NCBI GenBank assembly: GCA_034440615.1
Contig: JAOTOM010005129.1
Span: 548,001-612,000 of the forward strand
DNA from: Ashinkailepas kermadecensis
Lineage: Eukaryota > Arthropoda > Thecostraca > Neolepadidae
DNA: 64,000 bases
Direction: 5' to 3'
The notes beneath the pieces are model-generated. The model was not told where the DNA came from. It ran no database searches and saw nothing but the letters and a program-made list of their open reading frames with translations. The position numbers and the translations under genes were made by a program. Positions within the stretch are counted from its first letter, which is position 1; the number at the start of each line of letters is the position of its first letter. Of this stretch, positions 1-11,000 are shown piece after piece.

Positions 1-1276
1 CGGTAAACGGCATAGCGGACTTCCAAGTCTGGTTGATTTCGGGGATGCAGTCAGTCACCAGGTCATCCATGTAGCTTTCAGATCTTGATCTTGAAACAAG
101 TGTAGTTTCGCATACCAGTGTCGATGATATGCAAACGGAAGACAGTCGTAGCACCGTGGCACACACTAAGTTCAATGGCACCAATCGTACCAAGGTCATG
201 TCCCAGAAAATATGCGATGAATTCTTGATGCTGATTGTTGTAGAAGCAACTTATGCTCAGGAAAAGGTAGTGAGTGACTCCAACGCAAAGTCAGATGTTT
301 CTCCCATTTAATAATTGCAAAGAAACAAAAATTCAAATATACAAAGGTCCAAAAATTTCACATACAGTTTTTGACCTGCCATGAGAAATGAAATCAGCTG
401 CAACATTACCTTTGTCGGTTTAGCGATCTTCGCTTCATAATAATCAGTATGCTGACCTCCAGAGCACCTGTCATACACGCACTGGGATGGCTTATTGCGA
501 TCATAACATAGTCATTTCATGTTGCAGTGACTCAACCTGATAGCCACTTGGAACTTGGTACCTTATTCAAGAACACGATTTGCCAAATATGTATTTCGGT
601 TGTCCAAAAGTACCATCTAGACAATATTATGCAAAACATTTACAAGGTCTTATCTCCATTTGACCGGGTGAAGTTCTCTGTGGCTCCTTTTTGTATTTGC
701 GTGTGTTTGTGTGTTGGTGTGTTCGTCTATGCACACATGTTAAGCCTTTGATCTTATGGTTTGTTTATCTTATCTTATCTTATGGTTTGTATCTTCTATG
801 GTCTGTTCGTGAGAAATGTCGATGTACGTGTGAAACCGCATCGAGACTAGATAATGGTCTGACTCTGACTTGCTGTAGCTCTGTGGCCTTGATAGACCTG
901 TCCATATTTATATTAGACAATGTGTGCAAGTACAGTGAGGTATAGCAATCTTCAAAGCAAAATTATGAGCGGTTTAGAAGTTAATAAAATAGCTTTGGGG
1001 GAGGAGTGGGGAAGAAATTGATCCTGCACTATGAAGGGTACAGTTCACAGGTTGAGGTGCCAACCTTTTCGCGGGCACTTTTGTCCCCAATGCATTTATA
1101 CTGTTCCTTTGCTGCTTGTAACATGTTTCGTCTTCCTTAATTTCACCTTGGATCGCATTCTGTGTTGTGTCAACGAGGATCAGTCTGTTCGGTTGTATCA
1201 CATGGCAGTATGGCATTTCCCAGACTGCCCTTCAATACCCTGTATGCAAACAAGCACCCCTTCCGCTACTCTTCAG
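1..1276. other. Upstream intron or 5' flank of HTATSF1, no exon recognised
   Basis: I see no coding signature, RNA gene or transposon end here. The missing N-terminal exons of the HTATSF1 orthologue should carry the aromatic-rich segment that precedes the first visible exon in the human protein (ending Trp-Phe-Pro-Lys). No matching reading frame was found, so those exons are probably before base 1. Short reading frames here have no recognisable composition or domain. Confidence 0.5.
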
Positions 1277-1339
1277 ATAACCGAGGAGTTTCTGTCGCTG
1301 CATTGCATGACCGCCTCTTCCTCTATTCAGATAGATGGA
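1277..1339 (+). pseudogene. Broken duplicate of the start of the first visible HTATSF1 exon
   Basis: The sequence around 1264-1310 repeats that around 1386-1430. It has a pyrimidine-rich stretch ending CTTCAG, then a frame reading ITEEFLSLHC, against [10 protein letters not shown] in the exon at 1399. The copy keeps an AG acceptor (1275-1276) and about 11 matching codons, then diverges and stops at 1340. No donor follows in the right place. It is best read as a partial tandem duplication of acceptor plus exon start, now decayed. Use as an alternative acceptor is possible but would truncate the protein. Confidence 0.6.
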
Positions 1340-1398
1340 TAATAATTTCGGGCAGCTGCTGAATGACCCCCCCCCGTCCCACTGCCACCGTTCTTCAG

Positions 1399-1570
1399 AT
1401 AGACGAGGAGTTTTTGGCGCTGCACCGGCTGAACTATGGGTTCGACTCTGAGGGCCGGCCCGTGGACGCGCCGCCCATCCTGGAGACGACGCCGCGGCCC
1501 GACCCGGAGCCCGACAAACAGCCAGACAAACAGCCCGACAAACAGCGCAAGCAAACCAAGAAGAAACCCG
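1399..1570 (+). CDS. HTATSF1: HTATSF1 exon A (N-terminal segment before RRM1)
   Basis: The acceptor is TTCTTCAG at 1391-1398 and the donor is GTATGG at 1571. The frame enters in phase 0 and leaves one base, G, which completes a Glu codon with AG of the next exon. The peptide [19 protein letters not shown] aligns with the segment of human HTATSF1 that reads ITEDF..NYGF. It is followed by an acidic/proline stretch, a PDKQ unit repeated three times, and a Lys-rich end (KKKP). The donor is weak, with no GTAAGT or GTGAGT match. Confidence 0.85.
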
Positions 1571-1930
1571 GTATGGCAGGCCGGCGCGCGCGCGATATCA
1601 CAACGTGCTTCAGTTTACTTATTGAAGGATATTCATGAAATGTTGAAGCTCATTTTTGTGTGGCATTGTTTATAAGTAACTCAGTTCAAATCAGAAACAA
1701 GGCCATGGTTTGTATGTATTGTCTAGCAGGGATACCACCTGATGGCTTGTGTGAGAGAGAAATACAAGCATAACCTAATCTTTCCAGTTCAGTTCAACAA
1801 TATTTTGGAACATCAGTGCAAGTGCTATGCTGAACATTGTGGTCGAGATAGATAAGAAAGCAAATAGCCTGATTTATGATTTATATTTTTATATATATAT
1901 ACATATATATGTATATATATATGTATATAT

Positions 1931-2019
<89 letters not shown>

Positions 2020-5000
2020 TGTAGGTATGTATGTATATATATAGTTATCTAGTGTTATCTATGTTCTATGTATGTTGTATGTTATACATGCGTGTATATA
2101 TATATACATATATGTGTGCCATATATGTTATCTAGAAGTAGATAATAAGTGAATACAAGCATAAAGTTCTTTTAATTTCTTTTCAAAATTGCAACGACGA
2201 TCAAAGAGGACAGGAAAATTTGGTCGATGTTGAATAACACCTAAACCACATGGACAAATTCAGGGACAGATTCCAACCTACAAAATATGAGAACCAGGGT
2301 TACAAAGAAATGCAGACAAAAAACTAGTTTTTGTCATGCTACTGTTATTAACCAGTAAAAAGAATGTATTCGTGAAAACTGTTTACCTCGCATCAGACCA
2401 CGACGAGCTTTTATGTCTGAGATCCGGCGAACATTAGCATCCGTGAACGCAAACTTGTCTGGGTCTCCTGCACATGATTGATGGGTCTTGACAGCGAATG
2501 CTTTTTTTTACCCAGGTCCTCGATATTAACCAGTTTATGCTGGCATCTGCATAAGAACACATAGACGATTTCTTCCCATTTCTCATCTCAACACTATATT
2601 CTACGTTTAGTGCATTTACATTCTAGGTGGTGTTTGTTGGTGCTAATTTATTATTTTGTGACATGTGGCTTGTGGTGTTTCTTCAATGTGTTTTAGTGCC
2701 ATGCACCAACTTGATCAGTGTTACTAATTTTGACATGCAGAGCTAGGAGCTTTGATAAGCTGAGAGTGATGGTGCTTGCTGGGGTCTGCTTCTGGGGCTC
2801 CAATGACGTCACGTTGGTTGATATTCTGTCCTATTGCCAGACAAAAAGCATATTCAGAACATACTGGTCGAGCGACATGATGAGTAATAATTTGAACAGA
2901 AAACCGTTGAACATGTGCCCGTGTCCAGAGCATTGTGGGTTTGGGAACCAATACCTTTGCTTTTAGACAGTCTTGTTGCAGTTTTGAAAGCCTCGGATCA
3001 CTCCTCAATGTTTAGTCATCTTCGTTCCCTAAATAACTGATGCCATTCTGTACTGTTTGTGAGCTTTTCGGCTTGCATCTTTCTTTGTCAAGCCTCTTTG
3101 TTCTCACAAATAACGTGCCGGTTTAGCCGGTTTAATCCACAACATGGCTAAAACTAGTTTTAGCAGGCCAGTTTAAGCCATAGGTTAAGCCGGCAACACT
3201 ACCACATGACAAAAACTTGCCAATCATATTACCGTGTTAAAATAATGTTGTTTTTTTTTCGTTAGGTGTGAGATGTCGAAGCAAGTACAGTGGGATGTCG
3301 AAATCCGTCATGAAAATCATGTTCTTTGGTTACTTTGTATGCTTTCTATGTCCTTCAGTCTCAATGTTGAGCGAATATCATACATTTGTGTTCCTTTTTG
3401 TACTTTGTTGTACGTTTTCGTTTGCTTTGAGAGATACATAATATTTCGATGCATACATTTACGATAACTATACGAATACCCATGCCATAGCTGGTATTGT
3501 ACAACAGACCAGACCATATGTAATTATATCTGGAATTGCGCTGCAAAATGTTTGCGTATCACGATCCGTTATGGTGAGCATAAGATTGCTACTTGGAAAC
3601 TAGATTCTGTTAGAAACGAGGCATGAATACTTCAGAAACATACGATAAGAAGCATGATGTCTGTTTCTTTGGGAAAGGTGCCAATTCAGTGTTCAGAAAG
3701 TGGTATATGCCACCCTATTTCACCAATAATTTATCACTGCTCTGTTATAGCTATCCCTGATCCTGACTGCCGGTGGCAGTCCCTGAGCCCGACTGCCAGT
3801 CCCTGAGCCCGACTGCCGGCGGCCGTCCCTGAGTCCAAGCTGCCGACGGCCGTCCCTGAGTCCAAGCTGCCGACGGCCGTCCCTGAGCCCGACTGCCGAC
3901 GGCCGTCCCTGAGCCCGACTGCCGGCGGCCGTCCCTGAGCCCGACTGCCGGCGGCCGTCCCTGAGCCCGACTGCCGGCGGCCGTCCCTGAGCCCGACTGC
4001 CGGCGGCCGTCCCTGAGCCCGACTGCCGGCGGCCGTCCCTGAGCCCGACTGCCGGCGGCCGTCCCTGAGTCCAAGCTGCCGACGGCCGTCCCTGAGCCCG
4101 ACTGCCGGCGGCCGTCCCTGAGCCCGACTGCCGGCGGCCGTCCCTGAGCCCGACTGCCGGCGGCCGTCCCTGAGCCCGACTGCCGGCGGCCGTCCCTGAG
4201 CCCGACTTCCGGCGGCCGTCCCTGAGCCTGACTGCCGGCGGCCGTCCCTGAGCCCGACTGCCGACGGCCGTCCCTGAGCCCGACTGCCGGCGGCCGTCCC
4301 TGAGCCCGACTGTCCGCGTCCGTTGCAGAGTGGTTTCAGCTGGACGACAACAAGAACACCAAGGTGTACGTGACGGGCCTGCCTGAGTCGACCACAGAGG
4401 ACGAGTTCGTCGAACTCATGTCCAAGTACGGTCTGGTCAGCAAAGACCCACTGCGGGGCTTCTCTTGGAGGATCAAACTCTACCGCGATGACTACGGCGT
4501 GCCCAAGGGTGACGCCGTCTGCACCTATATCAAGGTGAGTGGCGCCCCCTCGCGCGAAGCCTCACCAGCCGCCAGCTTATAGTGATCTATTGTGCGGCTC
4601 CCTGGCTGATGGTTACGTAGTGCCGAAGCCAGCGTGTTGATTGTGTGCTGCTATGCATGGTTCTGTGTTGTTAATCCATGTGAAGCTGGTGCTGCGTTTG
4701 AGCCATATGACGCTGGTGCTGTGCTGTTGCTGCATTACTGCGCTGATTTGCAGCCACCCCGTCGAAGATCCTCAGACGGACTGAATATTTGTAAAGCATG
4801 TCACCTGTCTTCTTTGTTTGTTGAGAGGATAACCACTTTCTGATCAGAATTCGTAGTGCGCTATCTCGGTGTCCAATAGTCCTTAAAATACGAAGCGTAT
4901 TTTATAATCCTTCGAGAGTGATGTTTTGGTGTGGCCGTGATCGCTGTATCATTCTGGTCGCAGTGGTCGATTATGATCATGAATAACTAATGATCAACCA

Positions 5001-8000
5001 GTAGCACGGAGGTACACCCTTTTGCGCTGCATTTTATTTATTTATTTATTTATTTATTTCACAATACATGCCCTCCACGTATAGTGGCTATTATGGACAG
5101 TCTGGGTATAACTCAGATATTTACAAAGAAAGGATAGATTTGTGGTCAATAGTGGGAACACATGCGCAACAAACATTCATACACCAACATAATACAATAC
5201 CCATATCACTCTGCACTACACACACCGTGCTTGCAACACGAGCTGTAAACGAGTAGTTTATGGAAGTGATATGAAAGCGATGGCCTAAATGTGAGTGCAT
5301 GGTGTACACAAATCTATTTTGTAAGTTTTTTTGTGACTAGTGTTGCTCGTGGAGATAAGCTCGTACACGCTTCTTGAAGTTAGACAGCTTCAATATTTTT
5401 GTTTCAGTAGGGAGTTTGTTGTAGTGGAAGACAGACGAGTAGAGAAATCTCCTGCGGCCCGCCTCTCTGTGTATGGCTGGTAGGTGCAGGTGGTCGTCTG
5501 CACGCGTATGACGGTTTCGCAGGGTAGAGTTTGCAGAGATTTGACCGGCAATGTGCATTGGCTCACCCGTCAGAATGATCTTGTGGAGCAAAGTAAGGCT
5601 GTGAAATAGATGTAGATCAGCTGCGGTGAGAAGACCCAACTCGTTACGGGCATCAGAAATATGATCAAATTTCCGTAGACCTGACACGACTCTAGTGGCG
5701 AAGTTAATGATTTTGTCTAGTCTGTGGATGTTTGCTGCCGACCCGTTCCCATAAACAGATATGCAGTAGCGGATATTGGATATAACTAGGCTATTGACTA
5801 TAGTGAAGAGGGTACTGGTTGGCAGATGGTGACGCAGATGGTTGAGGGCCATAAGGAATCCAGTGCACTTGCGGACCACGACAGCTACATGGGAATCCCA
5901 CGACATGTGGCGATCAAATGTCACCCCAAGGTTCCTACACGACTGACTTTCATATATCACAGCGTCCCTAAAGCACACTCGTATCGGGGTAATATTGCGA
6001 AGATTCTGACGCGATCCGAACGTGAGAAGCTGAGTTTTGGTCGGGTTTACCTTCAAACCGTTATCCAGGAAGTAGTCGTATAGTTGGTTCAGACATGTCT
6101 CCATCTGATTTATCAGATTTGGGAGATCAGATTTGCGACCGGAGATGAGGACCTGGGTGTCGTCTGCGAACTGAGTGACGTGTGCTACCGGGACGTGCAA
6201 ACTGAGGTCGTTCGAAAAGATGCAATAGAGGAGTGGACCTAGTGATGAGCCTTGAAAAACACCTATGTTGTTAGGAAGAAAGGAGGAGAGATGCCTGTTT
6301 CCGCGTTGATCTGAGATGCTAACAGCCTGCGTGATAAGCCTTAGAGATGCTAGCAGCCAGATACGCCTTAAACCAGTCAGTATCAATTCCATGGAGTTCT
6401 AGTTTAGTGAGCAGTTTGGTGTGATCTATTACGTCGAAGCATTTACTGAGGTCCAGAATGCAAAGGACGGATCATGACGTCACATTGTGTCCCCATGCGC
6501 AATGGCCGGTTTTAAGGCTGATATTAGTCGCGAATAGCGTAACTTTTTTCATAGGCAGGCGGTTTGTCCTGGACCAGAAGCCCTCTGGATCACAGGTGGT
6601 GATGCTGCCAGCCAATCTGTTGTAAAAGCTAATCAGTCGTGTTTGAAAGAAGATGGAGCTTCCTGATCATGACAGGATAGTGAGTTGGACAGTACCCGTG
6701 CCCTCGGACCGCGGGCACTGACAGGGTAGTACTGGTTGGACAGTACCCGTGCCCTCGGACCCCGGACACTGACAGGGTAGTGCTGGTTGGACAGTACCCG
6801 TGCCCTCGGACCCCGGACACGGACAGGGTAGTGCTGGTTGGACAGTACCCGTGCCCTCGGACCCCGGACACGGACAGGGTAGTGCTGGTTGGACAGTACC
6901 CGTGCCCCCGGACCCCGGACACGGACAGGGTAGTGCTGGTTGGACAGTACCCGTGCCCCCGGACCCCGGACACGGACAGGGTAGTGCTGGTTGGACAGTA
7001 CCCGTGCCCCCGGACCGCGGACACGGACAAGGTAGTACTGGTTGGACAGTATCCGTGTCCCCGGGCCCCGGGCACTGACGGCAGTGCCGGCTGGTAGCGA
7101 GATATTCCGTTGTAAGCTTGGACACGGTCACTTGCACCTTTTGCCATGTCGACAACAAGGCATGGTGTACCATGCGCGGCTGCCGCTGGCCGTGCCGACG
7201 TGCATTTGACACGCCGGCCGCCCCTCCCCGCAGATGGAGTCGGTAGAACTGGCGCTGAACATTCTGGACGGATCCGAGTTCAAGGGAAAGCGCATCTCGG
7301 TCGAAAGGGCCACCTTCAACATGAAGGGCACCTTCGACCCGACCAAGAAGCCGAAGAAGAAAGTTCTGAAGAAGAAGGACCGTGAGAGGATGCAGAGGAA
7401 GCAGGAAAAGTACGTGCTGGTCGGTCAGGTGGATGTGCAGCACAGCCGAGGTCTGGTCTAGTGACACATGCAGAACCATCTCCAGCAGCCAGCACTGTGC
7501 TGCAGTTATTTGGATGCGCTTTTTGCTGTCATACCGTGGTAGTTCTATGAGTAGGTTCTGTTTTTGTTTATCGCAAATATTGGCATGCGTGCGACACTTC
7601 ATCACCGTACGTTGTTCTTCAAGCTGGCCCAGTGACCATCAGACTTGTGCTCGACTCGAGTTGAATCAAGAATCGACTCATGAATCAATCGTTTTTGGAT
7701 GAGTCGAGAGTTGAATCGATTCTTTTCCACAAAACATATTTTGAGTCGTGAGTTCAATCACATCTTTCTACAAAATAAATGAGTTGAATCATGAGTCAAT
7801 CATTTGAATCACAATGAGTCATTTGAGTCTTGTGACTCAAATGCATGTTATGAACAAATAATATGAAGCGTGTATCTGTGTGAATATTATGTCATGACAC
7901 AAAGTAGGGAGTAAAAACACAGCATAGTTATTCATGCTTAGCAATACAATTATCAACTTCTAATATGCCAGTGAGTAAAGAATGAAGGGTACCAGTACTG

Positions 8001-11000
8001 AAGTTATTTACCAAAAAGCAATTACGATAACTACAAATAATTATTAATGTTAAGCTTGGTATCCACAATCAGTATCATGCACGAGTCAATCCTGGTACCA
8101 GGAGCACAACACATAAATGGGTTGTAATTGTGAAAAAAAAATATGGAACCGACATTGTCCTGCACTGGAATTGGCATCTGCACTGCATACAATTCTGTTG
8201 GCTTGTTATTTGTCACCTGCGCATCTGATATCATCAGATGCGCGTGTGACAAATAACAAACAAAGGTACCTTTACTAGAAGGTAGATGGAAGTCTTCTTT
8301 CAAGCCTGCATGTCATCCGAAGGTTTAAAAAAAATATATGATATCAATTTGTGTAATTTGGTTCATTTGGTATCAATTTGGCTGCAGATTACTTTTTCTC
8401 CTATATATGAACGAAATGTGTACTGGATATAACATATTTTAACCAGTTTATATATGTCCTCTGTAATATCCTAAAACTTAGTCTGGAATACAAGCATTAT
8501 CTTCTTTTTGTGAAAAAATAGCATTGTTCTTGTTATAGCAACACATGTTCAACTTTATTGATGAAAGTATCAAGTATTTTGTAATTTAGGCAATGTCTCA
8601 AACTTATATATATAGAGGTGAGGTTATCATGAGAGAACAAGTGAGTTACGCCTATATTGAGGTTGATTCTTTCCATCGACATTTACAGGATTTGTGTAAA
8701 AATGGCACACATTTTTATCAAAATGTTGTTTTTATGGTGTTTTCTAATGTGAAAACTATTCTAATGTGATTTCAACGAATTTGACTCATTCATTTGGAAA
8801 ATGAAAAATTCCCAAGATATAAGCACTTCAAGTTCAAGTACTTCTATAATCAGTCTAAGAAAATAATTTAACTACGGGTCTTCTCCCTCTATATTGTTCC
8901 TGAGACCACTTGACCTGGGAGCAAAAATCCGCTGTAAAACCACCTTTTGTAGAGGTAACTTTAGTAAGAATACCTATTAAACTTCCAGAAATTTAGGAAT
9001 ATCCTTACTAAACACATTTCCCTTCTTAGTAAATATACATACTAAACATTCGAGGATGTATTGGACAGCTGTGCCCAAGGCCTATCGAGTCGAGGCTGTG
9101 CCCAAGGCGATATATACCTAATATATACCGAATATATACCGAATTAAGGCAGAAACATACGGTTTTCGATGTCAAAGAGTATTAAATCGAGTGCATGAAG
9201 TGTTGAACTTCTTCTTTATCACGTCTATGACACACCAGGTACGGATGATTATACGCGATGTGCTATATTTGTAGAGTGAAGATTTTGATTGTTTATTTCT
9301 TTGCCAACTGAAAAGTTATCATTTGCAGGGAAAATGAGTGGTCGCATCGTCATTTTTTACGTTAAACGAACCATGCATTCAAAATAAAAATTCCAAAGAA
9401 TCAAAAATTTACCTTGATCTCGAATTATACCCAAAGTTTTAGCAAAAATAATATATTCAACAGATCAAGATGTTTCAATGTTAGAGCATCTTCGTTGGCG
9501 TCTAAATAAATACTAATTCCCTTCTTTAATTAGACACAGATGAAGATGCGTAGACATCAAACTGTCTGTCGAATATATCATTTTTGCAATAACTGTTTTC
9601 ACATCACATTTTGGGGAAGAGGGGGGATATCTGAATATGTTCTGTTTTCTGAACACCTATCTTTGGTCGTCTCCCACATCATGTTCAGTGCATAAATAAC
9701 AAAAAGATGGCAATATTCATAAATGATGGACCTGTCGCTACCAAAACATGAAAGTCTGATCACATAATTATACCTATGCTTTGTGTACAGAGGCTGCGAA
9801 GTTCACGGGAACCATTGTAGACTTCGAAGAGCACTTGGCTTTAGGAAACCATAAGGAAGTGACTTCCAATTTTGTTTTGCAATTACACCAGCATTTTTAG
9901 TGCTACTAATAGCTTGTACCACAACAGCTACAGTGAGGTAATCCTGAACAACAACATTTTCATGTTCAGGATACGGCACACCGCTATAAAATAATCATGT
10001 TTTATAGTTGCTCTTTGCAAGTGGTTAGAGGATTTTCATTGAAAGGAACTGTTTGAATATGGATAACTTGTTCATTTTTGTGTTCAGTAAACACAGTACA
10101 ATTACTGGTTCAGCCATACAGAAGCAGCAGTAGGGCTATTTCTTGCATAATGCCTAAAGTGTTCAGGACCCCCCCCCCCCCTCTTCCCCGATGTAATATA
10201 TATATATATATATATATATATGTATTATTATTATTATTATTATAATATATATATTTTATATGTATATATATATATATATATAGTGTGTGGGCAGTGCACA
10301 CCAAATCATATGGCTTATGAGTCTGATACCATTGAGTCGGATCTGAATTGATTCAAATTTATGTTTGAGTCATGAGTTGAATCGGATCTCTGTAGCTCTG
10401 AGTCTGAATTGAGTCGAATCAAATAATTTTGACCTGCTGTGAATCATGAGTTGAATCGGATCTCAAGATCTATGAGTCAAATCTGAGCCGATTAAAAAAA
10501 TTTGAGTCGAGCACAAGTCTGGTGACCATACACAGTTCGCACCGTGGAAACTAACCGAGATGGAGCCACCAGTTATATTCGCCTGTGTGCATTGAGCTGC
10601 CTGTCCCATTGTATATCAATTGCTCCACCCGAGACCCCAGATGCATACCCTTACACTTATCCTAGTTGCAAGACATCTGCTATTTATTTGCCCGGTTCTT
10701 AAGATCCTTTCAGTCTAGTTGAATATTACTAGATTCCTCTATTGCTGCCATGCCTACCAGCTTGATGTCAGCAAATGTAAGCACATTTCTCAGTCCTGCT
10801 TCAGTGTTGTTCACAAAGATGTTAAAGAGAAGTGGATCTAGAGCGAAGCACTGTAAGCCCTGTTGCACCCACTTGGAGCATATGTCAATTCAAATTAATG
10901 ACAATTTAATATTACCTGGTGTCTTCTTTCCCCTAATGATGCTTCAATGCAGTATACTATTTTTTTCACGATGAAACTTCATGGAAAGCTTTGCTAGAGT

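Larger units (their letters stand above)
1571..4328 (+). other. HTATSF1 intron A
   Basis: About 2.76 kb. It holds an AT/GTAT microsatellite (about 1890-2120), roughly 1 kb with nothing recognised (2130-3140), a perfect 18 bp palindrome (3147-3164), one copy of a 0.5 kb hAT-like repeat (3232-3739), and a 26 bp minisatellite running up to the 3' splice site. Confidence 0.8.
7640..10521. mobile_element. 2.9 kb hAT-like element with 8 bp target duplication and subterminal GAGTC arrays
   Basis: The left end is CAGACTTGTGCTCGACTC; the right end is its exact reverse complement (GAGTCGAGCACAAGTCTG), an 18 bp terminal inverted repeat beginning CAG. The flanks are a perfect 8 bp direct repeat, GTGACCAT, at 7632-7639 and 10522-10529. 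This is the hAT superfamily signature. Inside both ends, for about 200 bp each, many copies of GAGTYGAATC-like motifs occur in both orientations, probably transposase-binding subterminal repeats. The AT-rich interior has no recognisable transposase, so it is a non-autonomous element. It includes a 57 bp hairpin and a TA/TAT tract near 10197-10282. Confidence 0.85.

Noticed and set aside
1827..2024. Ile/Tyr-rich reading and similar ones at 18413-18808 and 22573-22938
   Set aside because: TA microsatellites.
7146..7702. Alternative frames over HTATSF1 exon C and downstream
   Set aside because: Only the frame giving the RRM1 end matches a family and fits splice phases.
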